The position numbers and the translations under genes are program-made. Below are positions 1 through 5,340 of a DNA stretch of 8,329 bases, one piece after another. The DNA comes from Acidobacteriota bacterium (GTDB lineage Bacteria > Acidobacteriota > Blastocatellia > Pyrinomonadales > Pyrinomonadaceae): positions 1 to 8,329 of the forward strand of contig JAOTWT010000108.1 of the NCBI GenBank assembly GCA_029862725.1, read 5' to 3'. The stretch's first letter is position 1. Each line of letters begins with the position of its first letter. The notes under the pieces were generated by a model. That model saw nothing but the letters and a program-made list of their open reading frames with translations. It made no database searches and had not been told where the DNA came from.

Positions 1-569
1 GGCTACCCGTGTACCGGCAGAACATCGACAATATTGAAGGAGTCATCTACGTCCGCGATATCCTGAATGCATGGGCGTTGGGAAAAGAAGACGAGCCGGT
101 CAAACCGCTCCTGCGGCCGGCCTATTTCGTTCCCGAGACTAAAGCTGTCTCCGAGCTGCTCGAGAGCATGCAAAAGAATCATGTCCAGATAAGCATCGTC
201 GTCGATGAATACGGCGGTGTTGCCGGTCTGGTAACGGTCGAAGACATTGTGGAAGAAATTGTCGGCGAGATTGAGGACGAGGATCAGGAAGAAGAGGTCG
301 TCGAAATTACCGAAGACAAGGAGGGTTTCTGGCAGACCCTCGGTTCGACGGAAATCGGCAAGATCGAACGTCACTTTGAGCGCGAAATTGCCGATGATGA
401 TTTCACGACGATCGCCGGCCTCGTCACAAGCGAGGCAGGCTATGTGCCGAAGAAAGGCGAAAAACTGGAAATCCGTGGGCTCGAGGTGGAAATTCTTAAG
501 GCGGACGCAAAGAAAATTCATCTGCTGAGGCTTCGGCTCAGCGAATCGTCCACCGGAGATTCCGATTGA
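1..569 (+). CDS. CorC/HlyC-family CBS-domain protein, 3' part (5' end outside window)
   Basis: The reading frame is open to the left edge. The first visible codons read Leu-Pro-Val-Tyr-Arg-Gln-Asn-Ile-Asp-Asn-Ile-x-Gly-Val, the normal interior of a CBS domain, so the GTG at 9 is an internal Val and not a start. About 188 residues are visible. They hold the end of the first CBS motif, a complete second CBS motif ending in VVDEYGGVAGLVTVEDIVEE (about residues 67-86), an acidic linker (EIEDEDQEEE), and a C-terminal CorC_HlyC transporter-associated domain (about residues 110-175) with the DDFTTIAGLV and GYVPKKGE hallmarks. Known members usually carry an N-terminal DUF21/CNNM membrane domain and are linked to Mg2+/Co2+ efflux or resistance. 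Whether a membrane part exists here cannot be seen, because a soluble CorC form and a membrane form share this C-terminus. No terminator is evident after the stop. Confidence 0.9.
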   Translation, partial: LPVYRQNIDNIEGVIYVRDILNAWALGKEDEPVKPLLRPAYFVPETKAVSELLESMQKNHVQISIVVDEYGGVAGLVTVEDIVEEIVGEIEDEDQEEEVVEITEDKEGFWQTLGSTEIGKIERHFEREIADDDFTTIAGLVTSEAGYVPKKGEKLEIRGLEVEILKADAKKIHLLRLRLSESSTGDSD

Positions 570-678
570 GTTATGTGTTTTTACAGCCGTCGGGCCAGGG
601 TGGTGTAATATGGTAAAAACGAGAAATTAGTCGCGGTTATAAACCTGGTTCATCCAATACCGCGAATGGACATTAAAA

Positions 679-685
679 GAAGGAG
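679..685 (+). promoter_or_regulatory. Strong Shine-Dalgarno for the peroxiredoxin
   Basis: GAAGGAG lies 7 bases before the ATG at 693 and is the best ribosome binding site in the window. It decides the start: the in-frame ATG at 666 lies upstream of it and has no such site, and the ATG at 688 runs into a stop after two codons. Confidence 0.85.
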
Positions 686-692
686 TGATGTT

Positions 693-1349
693 ATGACGAT
701 CAGATTAGGAGATACGGCGCCGGATTTTACTGCGGAAACCACGGACGGGACGATTAGTTTGCATGAATGGCTTGGAGACAGCTGGGGCGTTTTGTTTTCG
801 CATCCGAAAGACTACACGCCGGTCTGCACAACGGAGCTCGGTTATACGGCAAAGCTAAAACCGGAATTCGACAGACGAAACGTCAAAGTTATCGGACTCA
901 GTGTAGATCCACTCGATTCACACCTCGGCTGGGCTAAGGATATCGAAGAAACGCAGGGAACGGCCCTCAACTTTCCCGTCATTGCAGACGAGGACCGGAC
1001 CGTTTCGGATCTCTACGACATGATTCATCCCAATGCCGACGACACATTTACCGTAAGGTCCGTTTTCGTGATCGGTCCTGACAAAAAGATAAAGCTGACG
1101 ATCACCTACCCGGCGAGCACCGGACGCAATTTCGACGAGATCCTGCGTGTCATCGACTCGCTTCAATTGACGGCTGAACATAGTCTGGCGACTCCGGTAA
1201 ACTGGAAGGAGGGCGACGACTGCATCATCGTTCCCACTCTTTCGGACGAAGAGGCGACGGAAAAATTCCCTGCCGGTTTTACGAAGGTGAAACCGTATCT
1301 GCGGATCACGCCGCAGCCCGAAAGGAAAAGCGAAACAAAAGGCGCCTAG
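693..1349 (+). CDS. Peroxiredoxin, Prx6 (1-Cys) subfamily
   Basis: The gene encodes a 218-residue thiol peroxidase that reduces H2O2 and organic hydroperoxides in the cytoplasm. The peroxidatic site is Thr42-Pro43-Val44-Cys45 in HPKDYTPVCTTELG. Arg122 in VRSVFVIG fits the conserved active-site arginine. The thioredoxin-fold core (about 1-160) is followed by the Prx6-type C-terminal extension (WKEGDD..., PTLSDEEA, about 170-205), and the length is typical of bacterial Prx6. A second cysteine, Cys177, sits where I would expect an aliphatic residue in this extension (GDD-Cys-IIV). Whether it acts as a resolving cysteine is unknown. The start at 693 is set by the GAAGGAG site. The gene appears monocistronic, with a good terminator 28 bases after its stop. 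A weak TAATAT box at 606-611 follows a TG, but no convincing -35 was found. In a bacillithiol-making cell (see bshC) that thiol is a plausible reductant; this is inference. Confidence 0.93.
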   Translation: MTIRLGDTAPDFTAETTDGTISLHEWLGDSWGVLFSHPKDYTPVCTTELGYTAKLKPEFDRRNVKVIGLSVDPLDSHLGWAKDIEETQGTALNFPVIADEDRTVSDLYDMIHPNADDTFTVRSVFVIGPDKKIKLTITYPASTGRNFDEILRVIDSLQLTAEHSLATPVNWKEGDDCIIVPTLSDEEATEKFPAGFTKVKPYLRITPQPERKSETKGA

Positions 1350-1376
1350 GATTTTGTAAGTATCATTTTTTTTGAG

Positions 1377-1401
1377 AGCAGGCGTAAGAGCCTGCTTTTT
1401 T
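1377..1401 (+). terminator. Rho-independent terminator after the peroxiredoxin gene
   Basis: AGCAGGC (1377-1383) and GCCTGCT (1390-1396) form a perfect 7-bp stem with a 6-base loop, followed by a T-run (1396-1401). It separates the peroxiredoxin transcript from mutL. A separate T8 run at 1366-1373 precedes the stem and plays no evident part. Confidence 0.88.
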
Positions 1402-1412
1402 GTCGTATGCGC

Positions 1413-1439
1413 TCGTTATATGCGAAACTGTCATAACGA
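1413..1439. repeat. 7-bp perfect inverted repeat upstream of mutL
   Basis: TCGTTAT (1413-1419) and ATAACGA (1433-1439) are exact reverse complements separated by 13 bases. The right arm ends 30 bases before the mutL ATG. It could be an operator or a 5'-UTR hairpin, and chance cannot be excluded at this length. Confidence 0.4.
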
Positions 1440-1469
1440 TCTAACCACTGCGAACGGGATTTGATAGCA

Positions 1470-3392
1470 ATGCCAAGAATCAAGAAGCTGCCTCAAAATC
1501 TGGCCAACCAGATAGCCGCGGGCGAAGTTGTCGAACGACCCGCCTCCGTGATCAAGGAACTCGTCGAGAATTCAATCGACGCCAAGTCCCGGCGCATCTC
1601 GATCGAGATCGAAATGGGTGGCCGAAGGCTAATGAAAATCAGCGATGACGGGATCGGGATCCGGCGTCACGATGCGGAACTTGCTTTTTCGCGGCATGCG
1701 ACCTCTAAACTTTCTGATCTCAATGACTTAGAATCAATTACCACACTTGGTTTCCGCGGCGAGGCACTGGCTTCCATCGCTGCTGTCTCGAAAGTCGAGT
1801 TGGTTTCCAAGACAACTGATGAAGAACTCGCCGTTATGGTCAAAAACTCCGAATCGGGGTTTGAGGTTTCCGATGCTGCGAGACCGGCGGGTACGACAAT
1901 TGCAGTAAGGGACTTGTTTTACAATACTCCCGCGAGGCGTAAATTCTTGAGGAGCCAACCCACTGAGAATTATCACATCGCGTCGATAGTCACTCATTAC
2001 GCCCTTGCCAATCCGGAAATTGCGTTTGTTCTCACAAACAATGGACGTGAAACATTGCGTGCATCCCCGGCCCGTTCTCTGAAAGAGCGTGCGTACCAGC
2101 TGTTCGGGAGAGAATTGATCGAGAGTTTGATCCCGGTCTCGGGCGGAAGCGGTTCCTTTCTGGAAGTGACCGGATTTGTTTCCGCGCCAAGGGAACGCAG
2201 AACAAGCAGGGACGGGCAGTATTTCTTTATAAATGGCCGGTACGTAAAAGACCGGGTGATTTCTAAAGGGCTAAGCGAGGGGTACAGATCGGTGCTTCCG
2301 CATGGAGTTTACCCGGTAGCGTTCCTGTTCCTGTCGCTCCCGCCGGAAGAAGTGGATGTGAACGTTCATCCAGCCAAAACAGAGGTACGGTTTCGAAGAG
2401 CGGAGGCCGTCAAGGAGATTGTGTCGATCACGGTTAAATCGGCTCTTGGTCATGCGGGGATGGGACGATACGAATCGGCCGACCGCGCATCGGATTCCAA
2501 TCAGACGTCAGGTTTACAGTCTTCGGATCAGGCCCACGCAGTCAGCAAGGCGGCCGCAGCGCCTCAGCCGATCACTCCCGCCGAGCAGCCGGGATTACCG
2601 GTAGAATCCTTTCCGGAAGCCCCTTTTTCAACGGGACCCCGCGAAAATGAAGATCAGCTTCGAGAGGAACGTGCTCATAGCACCGACGAATGGGAAGCGG
2701 CGATTGGCAGTGCGGTTGAGATTGAGGATAGCCCGGCATCCGAGAGAGATATCCTGCCGCCTTTGGACAGCGCGATTTCAATCCCGCAAGAGGTGCAGCC
2801 GGAATCGGTCGATGCCGGCAAGATTCGTCCGATTGGCCAGCTTCACGAGAGCTTTATTATCGCTTCGGACGAAAAAGGGCTTCTGTTGATCGACCAGCAT
2901 GTCGCTCACGAGAGAATACTGTTCGACTACTTCCGCAACCGCGATGAGAAACGGCGGCCTGAATCGCAAAACCTGCTTATACCCGAAGTGATGGATCTGA
3001 ATCCGGCCCAGCAAGAGGCTTTCGGCGAGTTACTGGAAGAGCTTGAATCCTATGGCTTCCGTGTCGCAAAAATGTCAGGCGGGTCGATTGCGATTCAGAG
3101 CGTACCCGGGGCGATTCCCGCCGGCGACGCAAGAAACCTATTTTCGGAAATACTGGAAACAGTCGATACGACTCGACGCGGCGACGCGAATAACTCCGTC
3201 AGAGACCAGATCGCGGCTTCCATGGCCTGCAAAGCCGCGGTCAAGATAAATATGAAACTGACGGATGAAAAGATGGCCTGGATGATCGAGAATTTGCTAA
3301 AGACCTCCTCGCCAAGCACGTGTCCCCATGGGCGGCCGGTAATACTTAGGTTGACGATGAAGGACATCGAACGGCGATTTCACAGGACCTGA
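1470..3392 (+). CDS. mutL: DNA mismatch repair protein MutL
   Basis: This 640-residue protein couples MutS mismatch recognition to strand incision and excision. The N-terminal GHKL ATPase (about 1-330) shows LANQIAAGEVVERP, KELVENSIDA with the catalytic Glu30 and Mg-binding Asn34, DDGIGI (59-64), TLGFRGEAL (92-100) and DLFYNTPARRKFL (148-160). A Pro/Glu/Ser-rich linker (about 333-450) leads to the C-terminal dimerisation domain. That domain keeps the endonuclease motifs of MutL proteins from bacteria lacking MutH: DQHVAHE (475-481), ACK (586-588), CPHGRP (618-623) and FHR (637-639). It is therefore probably a nicking MutL, although the first motif deviates from the classical DQHA(x)2E(x)4E at Ala to Val and at the last Glu, which is Asp486. 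ATG 1470 is preferred over TTG 1461 because homologues begin a few residues before LPQNLANQIAAGE and a GGGA lies 10 bases upstream. It is likely a single-gene transcript, being isolated by terminators on both sides. Confidence 0.97.
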   Translation: MPRIKKLPQNLANQIAAGEVVERPASVIKELVENSIDAKSRRISIEIEMGGRRLMKISDDGIGIRRHDAELAFSRHATSKLSDLNDLESITTLGFRGEALASIAAVSKVELVSKTTDEELAVMVKNSESGFEVSDAARPAGTTIAVRDLFYNTPARRKFLRSQPTENYHIASIVTHYALANPEIAFVLTNNGRETLRASPARSLKERAYQLFGRELIESLIPVSGGSGSFLEVTGFVSAPRERRTSRDGQYFFINGRYVKDRVISKGLSEGYRSVLPHGVYPVAFLFLSLPPEEVDVNVHPAKTEVRFRRAEAVKEIVSITVKSALGHAGMGRYESADRASDSNQTSGLQSSDQAHAVSKAAAAPQPITPAEQPGLPVESFPEAPFSTGPRENEDQLREERAHSTDEWEAAIGSAVEIEDSPASERDILPPLDSAISIPQEVQPESVDAGKIRPIGQLHESFIIASDEKGLLLIDQHVAHERILFDYFRNRDEKRRPESQNLLIPEVMDLNPAQQEAFGELLEELESYGFRVAKMSGGSIAIQSVPGAIPAGDARNLFSEILETVDTTRRGDANNSVRDQIAASMACKAAVKINMKLTDEKMAWMIENLLKTSSPSTCPHGRPVILRLTMKDIERRFHRT

Positions 3393-3427
3393 TTCGTAGA
3401 AACGAGACGATTTGATCCCGGATCGAA

Positions 3428-3457
3428 TTGACACTTCCGGTGACAATTTGCTAACTT
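3428..3457 (+). promoter_or_regulatory. Candidate promoter for the leader/aroQ-pheA-aroF operon
   Basis: A perfect TTGACA (3428-3433) is followed after 18 bases by TAACTT (3452-3457), a poor -10 with 3 of 6 matches to TATAAT. Transcription would begin near 3464, giving a short untranslated stretch before the leader peptide ATG at 3482. A 10-bp stem with two G-U pairs (3408-3417 / 3421-3430, loop CCG) overlaps the left edge of the -35. The -35 match is good; the assignment as a whole is tentative. Confidence 0.4.
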
Positions 3458-3481
3458 TGTCCAACTTTTGAACTAAAACTT

Positions 3482-3556
3482 ATGGCAATTCTTTTTTACA
3501 GCGACCGCATTTGCTTTGCATTCTTTTTTTGGATGCGGCAGCGGACGTGTAATTGA
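3482..3556 (+). CDS. Putative phenylalanine/aromatic attenuator leader peptide (pheL-like)
   Basis: A 24-codon frame (ATG 3482, TGA 3554-3556) lies between mutL and aroQ. It contains five Phe, one Tyr and one Trp. The core Cys-Phe-Ala-Phe-Phe-Phe-Trp spans codons 11-17 (3512-3532), and an earlier Phe-Tyr pair lies at 3494-3499. The E. coli PheL leader has the same Phe-Ala-Phe-Phe-Phe string. Its position fits a ribosome-sensing leader: the aromatic codons sit between the two arms of a hairpin (3505-3510 / 3533-3538), and a strong terminator follows 30 bases after the stop, just before the chorismate mutase gene. When charged tRNA-Phe is scarce, stalling on these codons would favour read-through. 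Against it, no Shine-Dalgarno is visible before the ATG (ACTAAAACTT), and T-rich DNA alone tends to yield Phe codons. The function is inferred; the peptide and its codons are seen directly. Confidence 0.68.
   Translation: MAILFYSDRICFAFFFWMRQRTCN
3505..3539 (+). promoter_or_regulatory. Attenuator hairpin 1:2 bracketing the Phe codons
   Basis: CCGCAT (3505-3510) pairs perfectly with ATGCGG (3533-3538), extendable inward by two G-U pairs, with the Phe-rich codons in the loop. The right arm contains GCGGC (3535-3539), which can instead pair with GCCGC (3588-3592) in the 5' arm of the terminator, with an extra U-G pair (3534-3593). This gives the mutually exclusive 1:2, 2:3 and 3:4 arrangement of classical amino acid attenuators. 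The 2:3 pairing is short (5-6 bp), so it is the weakest part of the model. Confidence 0.5.
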
Positions 3557-3585
3557 GATAGTCAAAATATCAAGATTTACGGAAG

Positions 3586-3618
3586 AGGCCGCGAACGAAT
3601 CAGGTTCGCGGCCTTTTT
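3586..3618 (+). terminator. Strong intrinsic terminator / attenuator just before aroQ
   Basis: AGGCCGCGAAC (3586-3596) and GTTCGCGGCCT (3604-3614) form a perfect 11-bp GC-rich stem with a 7-base loop, followed by T5 (3614-3618). It is the strongest hairpin in the window. It could simply end mutL transcription, but it lies about 190 bases beyond the mutL stop and only 18 bases before the aroQ ATG, after the candidate promoter and the Phe-rich leader peptide. That is where an attenuator belongs. Confidence 0.9.
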
Positions 3619-3626
3619 GCATTTTT

Positions 3627-3632
3627 GGTGAT
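3627..3632 (+). promoter_or_regulatory. Ribosome binding site of aroQ
   Basis: GGTGAT matches the 3' half of the full anti-Shine-Dalgarno complement (AGGAGGTGATC) and lies at a fitting distance from ATG 3637. It supports that start over TTG 3625, GTG 3628 or ATG 3631, all of which overlap or adjoin the site. Confidence 0.5.
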
Positions 3633-3636
3633 GAAA

Positions 3637-3936
3637 ATGAATTTACGCCATCTCAGGGATCAGATTGACCTGATCGATAACGACATCGCCGCGCTCCTTG
3701 CCAAACGCGCACGGTTGGCCCGGAAGATCGGGGTCTTGAAAAATTGCTGCGGACTGCCCGTCCGCGATCCGGATCGCGAGATCGAAATTCTGGAGCGCAC
3801 ATCGGTCGCCTCAGGCAACGCTGACACAAGAATGACGATCAGGCGTATTTTCGAGCGGGTGCTGGATGAGTCCCGGCGGATTCAGACCAAAGTCCGACCA
3901 GGGGACCAAGATCATGTGCGAGGAAAAACCAGATGA
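3637..3936 (+). CDS. aroQ: Chorismate mutase, monofunctional AroQ type
   Basis: This 99-residue all-helical enzyme converts chorismate to prephenate, the branch point to Phe and Tyr. The active-site set of the E. coli P-protein mutase domain can be matched residue by residue: Arg7 (R11), Arg24 (R28), Lys35 (K39), Asp44 (D48), Arg47 (R51), Glu48 (E52), Ser78 (S84) and Gln82 (Q88). It is therefore very likely active. It stands alone here, whereas in many bacteria this domain is fused to prephenate dehydratase or to DAHP synthase, both of which are encoded immediately downstream. Its stop overlaps the pheA start (ATGA at 3933-3936), indicating translational coupling. Expression is probably gated by the terminator at 3586-3618. 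The basic tail after residue 85 is not part of the conserved fold. Confidence 0.93.
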   Translation: MNLRHLRDQIDLIDNDIAALLAKRARLARKIGVLKNCCGLPVRDPDREIEILERTSVASGNADTRMTIRRIFERVLDESRRIQTKVRPGDQDHVRGKTR

Positions 3937-4472
3937 CAAGGTGTGCAATCCAGGGAATCAGATACTCATATAGCGACGAAGCGGCGGGCTTGCTTATTAA
4001 TCGACCCGGGCTGATCGAATGCCGTGATTTTGAAGAAACACTTGCGGTCGTCAAAGAAGGGCGTGCAGATTGCGCTGTTATGCCATTAGAGAACTTGATT
4101 ATTGGCGAAATCAGGTCAGCCGTTAAAGCCCTCTCTGAAAGTGGCCTAAAGACTTATGAATCCGTATCTCTTGAGGTCCGGCACGTCTTGGCTGCGGTTC
4201 CCGGCACGACCTTCGAGTCGCTGACCGAGATATCGTCACACCCTGAGGCGATCAAACAATGCAGTGACTTTTTTTCCGGCAACAGGCACCTTAAAGCAAT
4301 CGAGGGTGACGATACCGCATCGAGTATACGGAACGTCGTCGAAAGCGGTGAAAGACACCGGGCGGCGATTGGAAGCACGAGTGCTGCGAACTTTTACGGG
4401 GCGGACATTCTGCGGAAAAACCTCGCCAATGACGTTGATAACTTTACTACTTTTTTTCTCATAAGCCATTAG
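3933..4472 (+). CDS. pheA: Prephenate dehydratase, catalytic domain only (no ACT domain)
   Basis: This 179-residue protein should convert prephenate to phenylpyruvate (or arogenate to Phe). Family marks in order are QGIRYSYSDEAA (7-18), AVMPLEN with Asn54 followed by IIGE (matching PIENSxxG), SHPEAIKQC (102-110), DDTASS (125-130), AAIGSTSAA (144-152), and the terminal NFTTFFLI (170-177) in place of the usual NxTRF. The catalytically important Thr is kept, but the following Arg is Thr. The protein ends right there, so the C-terminal ACT domain that gives Phe feedback inhibition in most bacterial enzymes is absent. The next gene starts 13 bases on, so no hidden ACT domain fits. GAGG at 3920-3923, inside the end of aroQ, provides the ribosome binding site. 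The divergent motifs leave some doubt about full activity or substrate preference; gene context strongly supports the pathway. Confidence 0.85.
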   Translation: MTRCAIQGIRYSYSDEAAGLLINRPGLIECRDFEETLAVVKEGRADCAVMPLENLIIGEIRSAVKALSESGLKTYESVSLEVRHVLAAVPGTTFESLTEISSHPEAIKQCSDFFSGNRHLKAIEGDDTASSIRNVVESGERHRAAIGSTSAANFYGADILRKNLANDVDNFTTFFLISH

Positions 4473-4485
4473 GAATCAATAATTT

Positions 4486-5337
4486 ATGTTGGATGCAATA
4501 CGAACGAGGAGGGCCGCGAAAACCGATTCACGCTTTACCGCGGCGCGCTCCGTCATCAAAGTCGGAAAAATCGAGATCGGGGGAAATGCCAAAGTCGTTG
4601 TCGCAGGTCCCTGTTCCGTAGAATCCTGGGAGCAAATCCTCTCTGCGGCGGTCGCGGTTAGATCCGCGGGGGCAACGATGCTGAGAGGTGGCGCATTCAA
4701 ACCGCGTACCTCGCCGACGTCGTTTCAGGGACTTGGACTCAAAGGGCTTGAGTTGCTTTTCAGAGCAGGTCGGAAAACAGGCCTTCCGGTCGTTACCGAG
4801 GTGATGAGCGAAAACGACGTTGACGTAGTCACCGAATATGCTGACCTGATACAGGTGGGGGCACGAAATATGCAGAACTTTGCGCTTCTGAAACGCCTCG
4901 CAAAAATTCCTAAACCGGTCTTACTCAAGCGTGGTCCCGCGGCGACTGTAAAAGAGTGGTTGTCCGCCGCCGATTACTTAATGACGGACGGAAATACAAA
5001 CGTCATCCTTTGCGAAAGGGGTATCAGGGGTTTCGATCCGGCCCTCCGATATACGCTGGATCTCGCATCCGTGGCACTTGTTAAGGAGTTGTCCACGCTG
5101 CCGGTTATTGTAGACCCTTCGCACGCGACCGGGAAACGGAGCCTGATAGCTCCGGCCGCCAGAGCGGCTATCGCGATCGGTGCTGATGGCCTGATCGTCG
5201 AGGTCCACCCGTCGCCCGAAAAGGCTCTCTCAGACGCAGAGCAACAGCTTGATTATGGACAATTTGAAGAACTCATGAAGACGATCAGACGCCCGATGCC
5301 CGAATACGCCCTCCCAATCGATGTGGCATCAGGTTGA
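4486..5337 (+). CDS. aroF: 3-deoxy-7-phosphoheptulonate (DAHP) synthase, type I-beta, no regulatory domain
   Basis: This 283-residue TIM-barrel enzyme condenses phosphoenolpyruvate and erythrose-4-phosphate, the first step of the shikimate pathway. Motifs are AGPCSVES (40-47), LRGGAFKPRTSP (66-77), QVGARNMQNF (123-132), LLKRGP (146-151), ILCERGIRGF (174-183), DPSHATGKR (210-218) and DGLIVEVHP (234-242). The metal ligands known for this class correspond to Cys43, His213, Glu239 and Asp250. The Tyr of the usual SPYSFQG is Thr78. The protein starts only about 39 residues before the barrel, so it lacks both the ferredoxin/ACT-like N-domain of the Thermotoga enzyme and the fused chorismate mutase of the Bacillus enzyme, and resembles short unregulated forms. 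AGGA (4471-4474), 11 bases upstream, is a modest ribosome binding site. It is the last gene of the operon, converging on the minus-strand carrier protein gene with 3 bp between stops and no clear terminator. Confidence 0.95.
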   Translation: MLDAIRTRRAAKTDSRFTAARSVIKVGKIEIGGNAKVVVAGPCSVESWEQILSAAVAVRSAGATMLRGGAFKPRTSPTSFQGLGLKGLELLFRAGRKTGLPVVTEVMSENDVDVVTEYADLIQVGARNMQNFALLKRLAKIPKPVLLKRGPAATVKEWLSAADYLMTDGNTNVILCERGIRGFDPALRYTLDLASVALVKELSTLPVIVDPSHATGKRSLIAPAARAAIAIGADGLIVEVHPSPEKALSDAEQQLDYGQFEELMKTIRRPMPEYALPIDVASG

Positions 5338-5340
5338 AGG

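Noticed and set aside
3..521. Long open frame (172 codons) on the minus strand opposite the CorC-type gene
   Set aside because: It is antisense to a clear CBS/CorC_HlyC coding region; its composition mirrors that gene and shows no family motif.
573..608. 11-codon frame (ATG 573) between the CorC-type gene and the peroxiredoxin, beginning Met-Cys-Phe-Tyr
   Set aside because: It is too short, has only one Phe and one Tyr, and has no terminator or biosynthetic operon after it; nothing supports a leader role.
3393..3636. T-box riboswitch upstream of aroQ
   Set aside because: No T-box consensus (AGGGTGGNACCGCG-like) or specifier stem was found; the Phe-rich leader peptide with terminator fits better.
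4451..4457. T7 run at the end of pheA as a frameshift hiding an ACT domain
   Set aside because: Reading on in the shifted frame I followed gives no ACT-like sequence, and aroF starts 13 bases after the stop, leaving no room.
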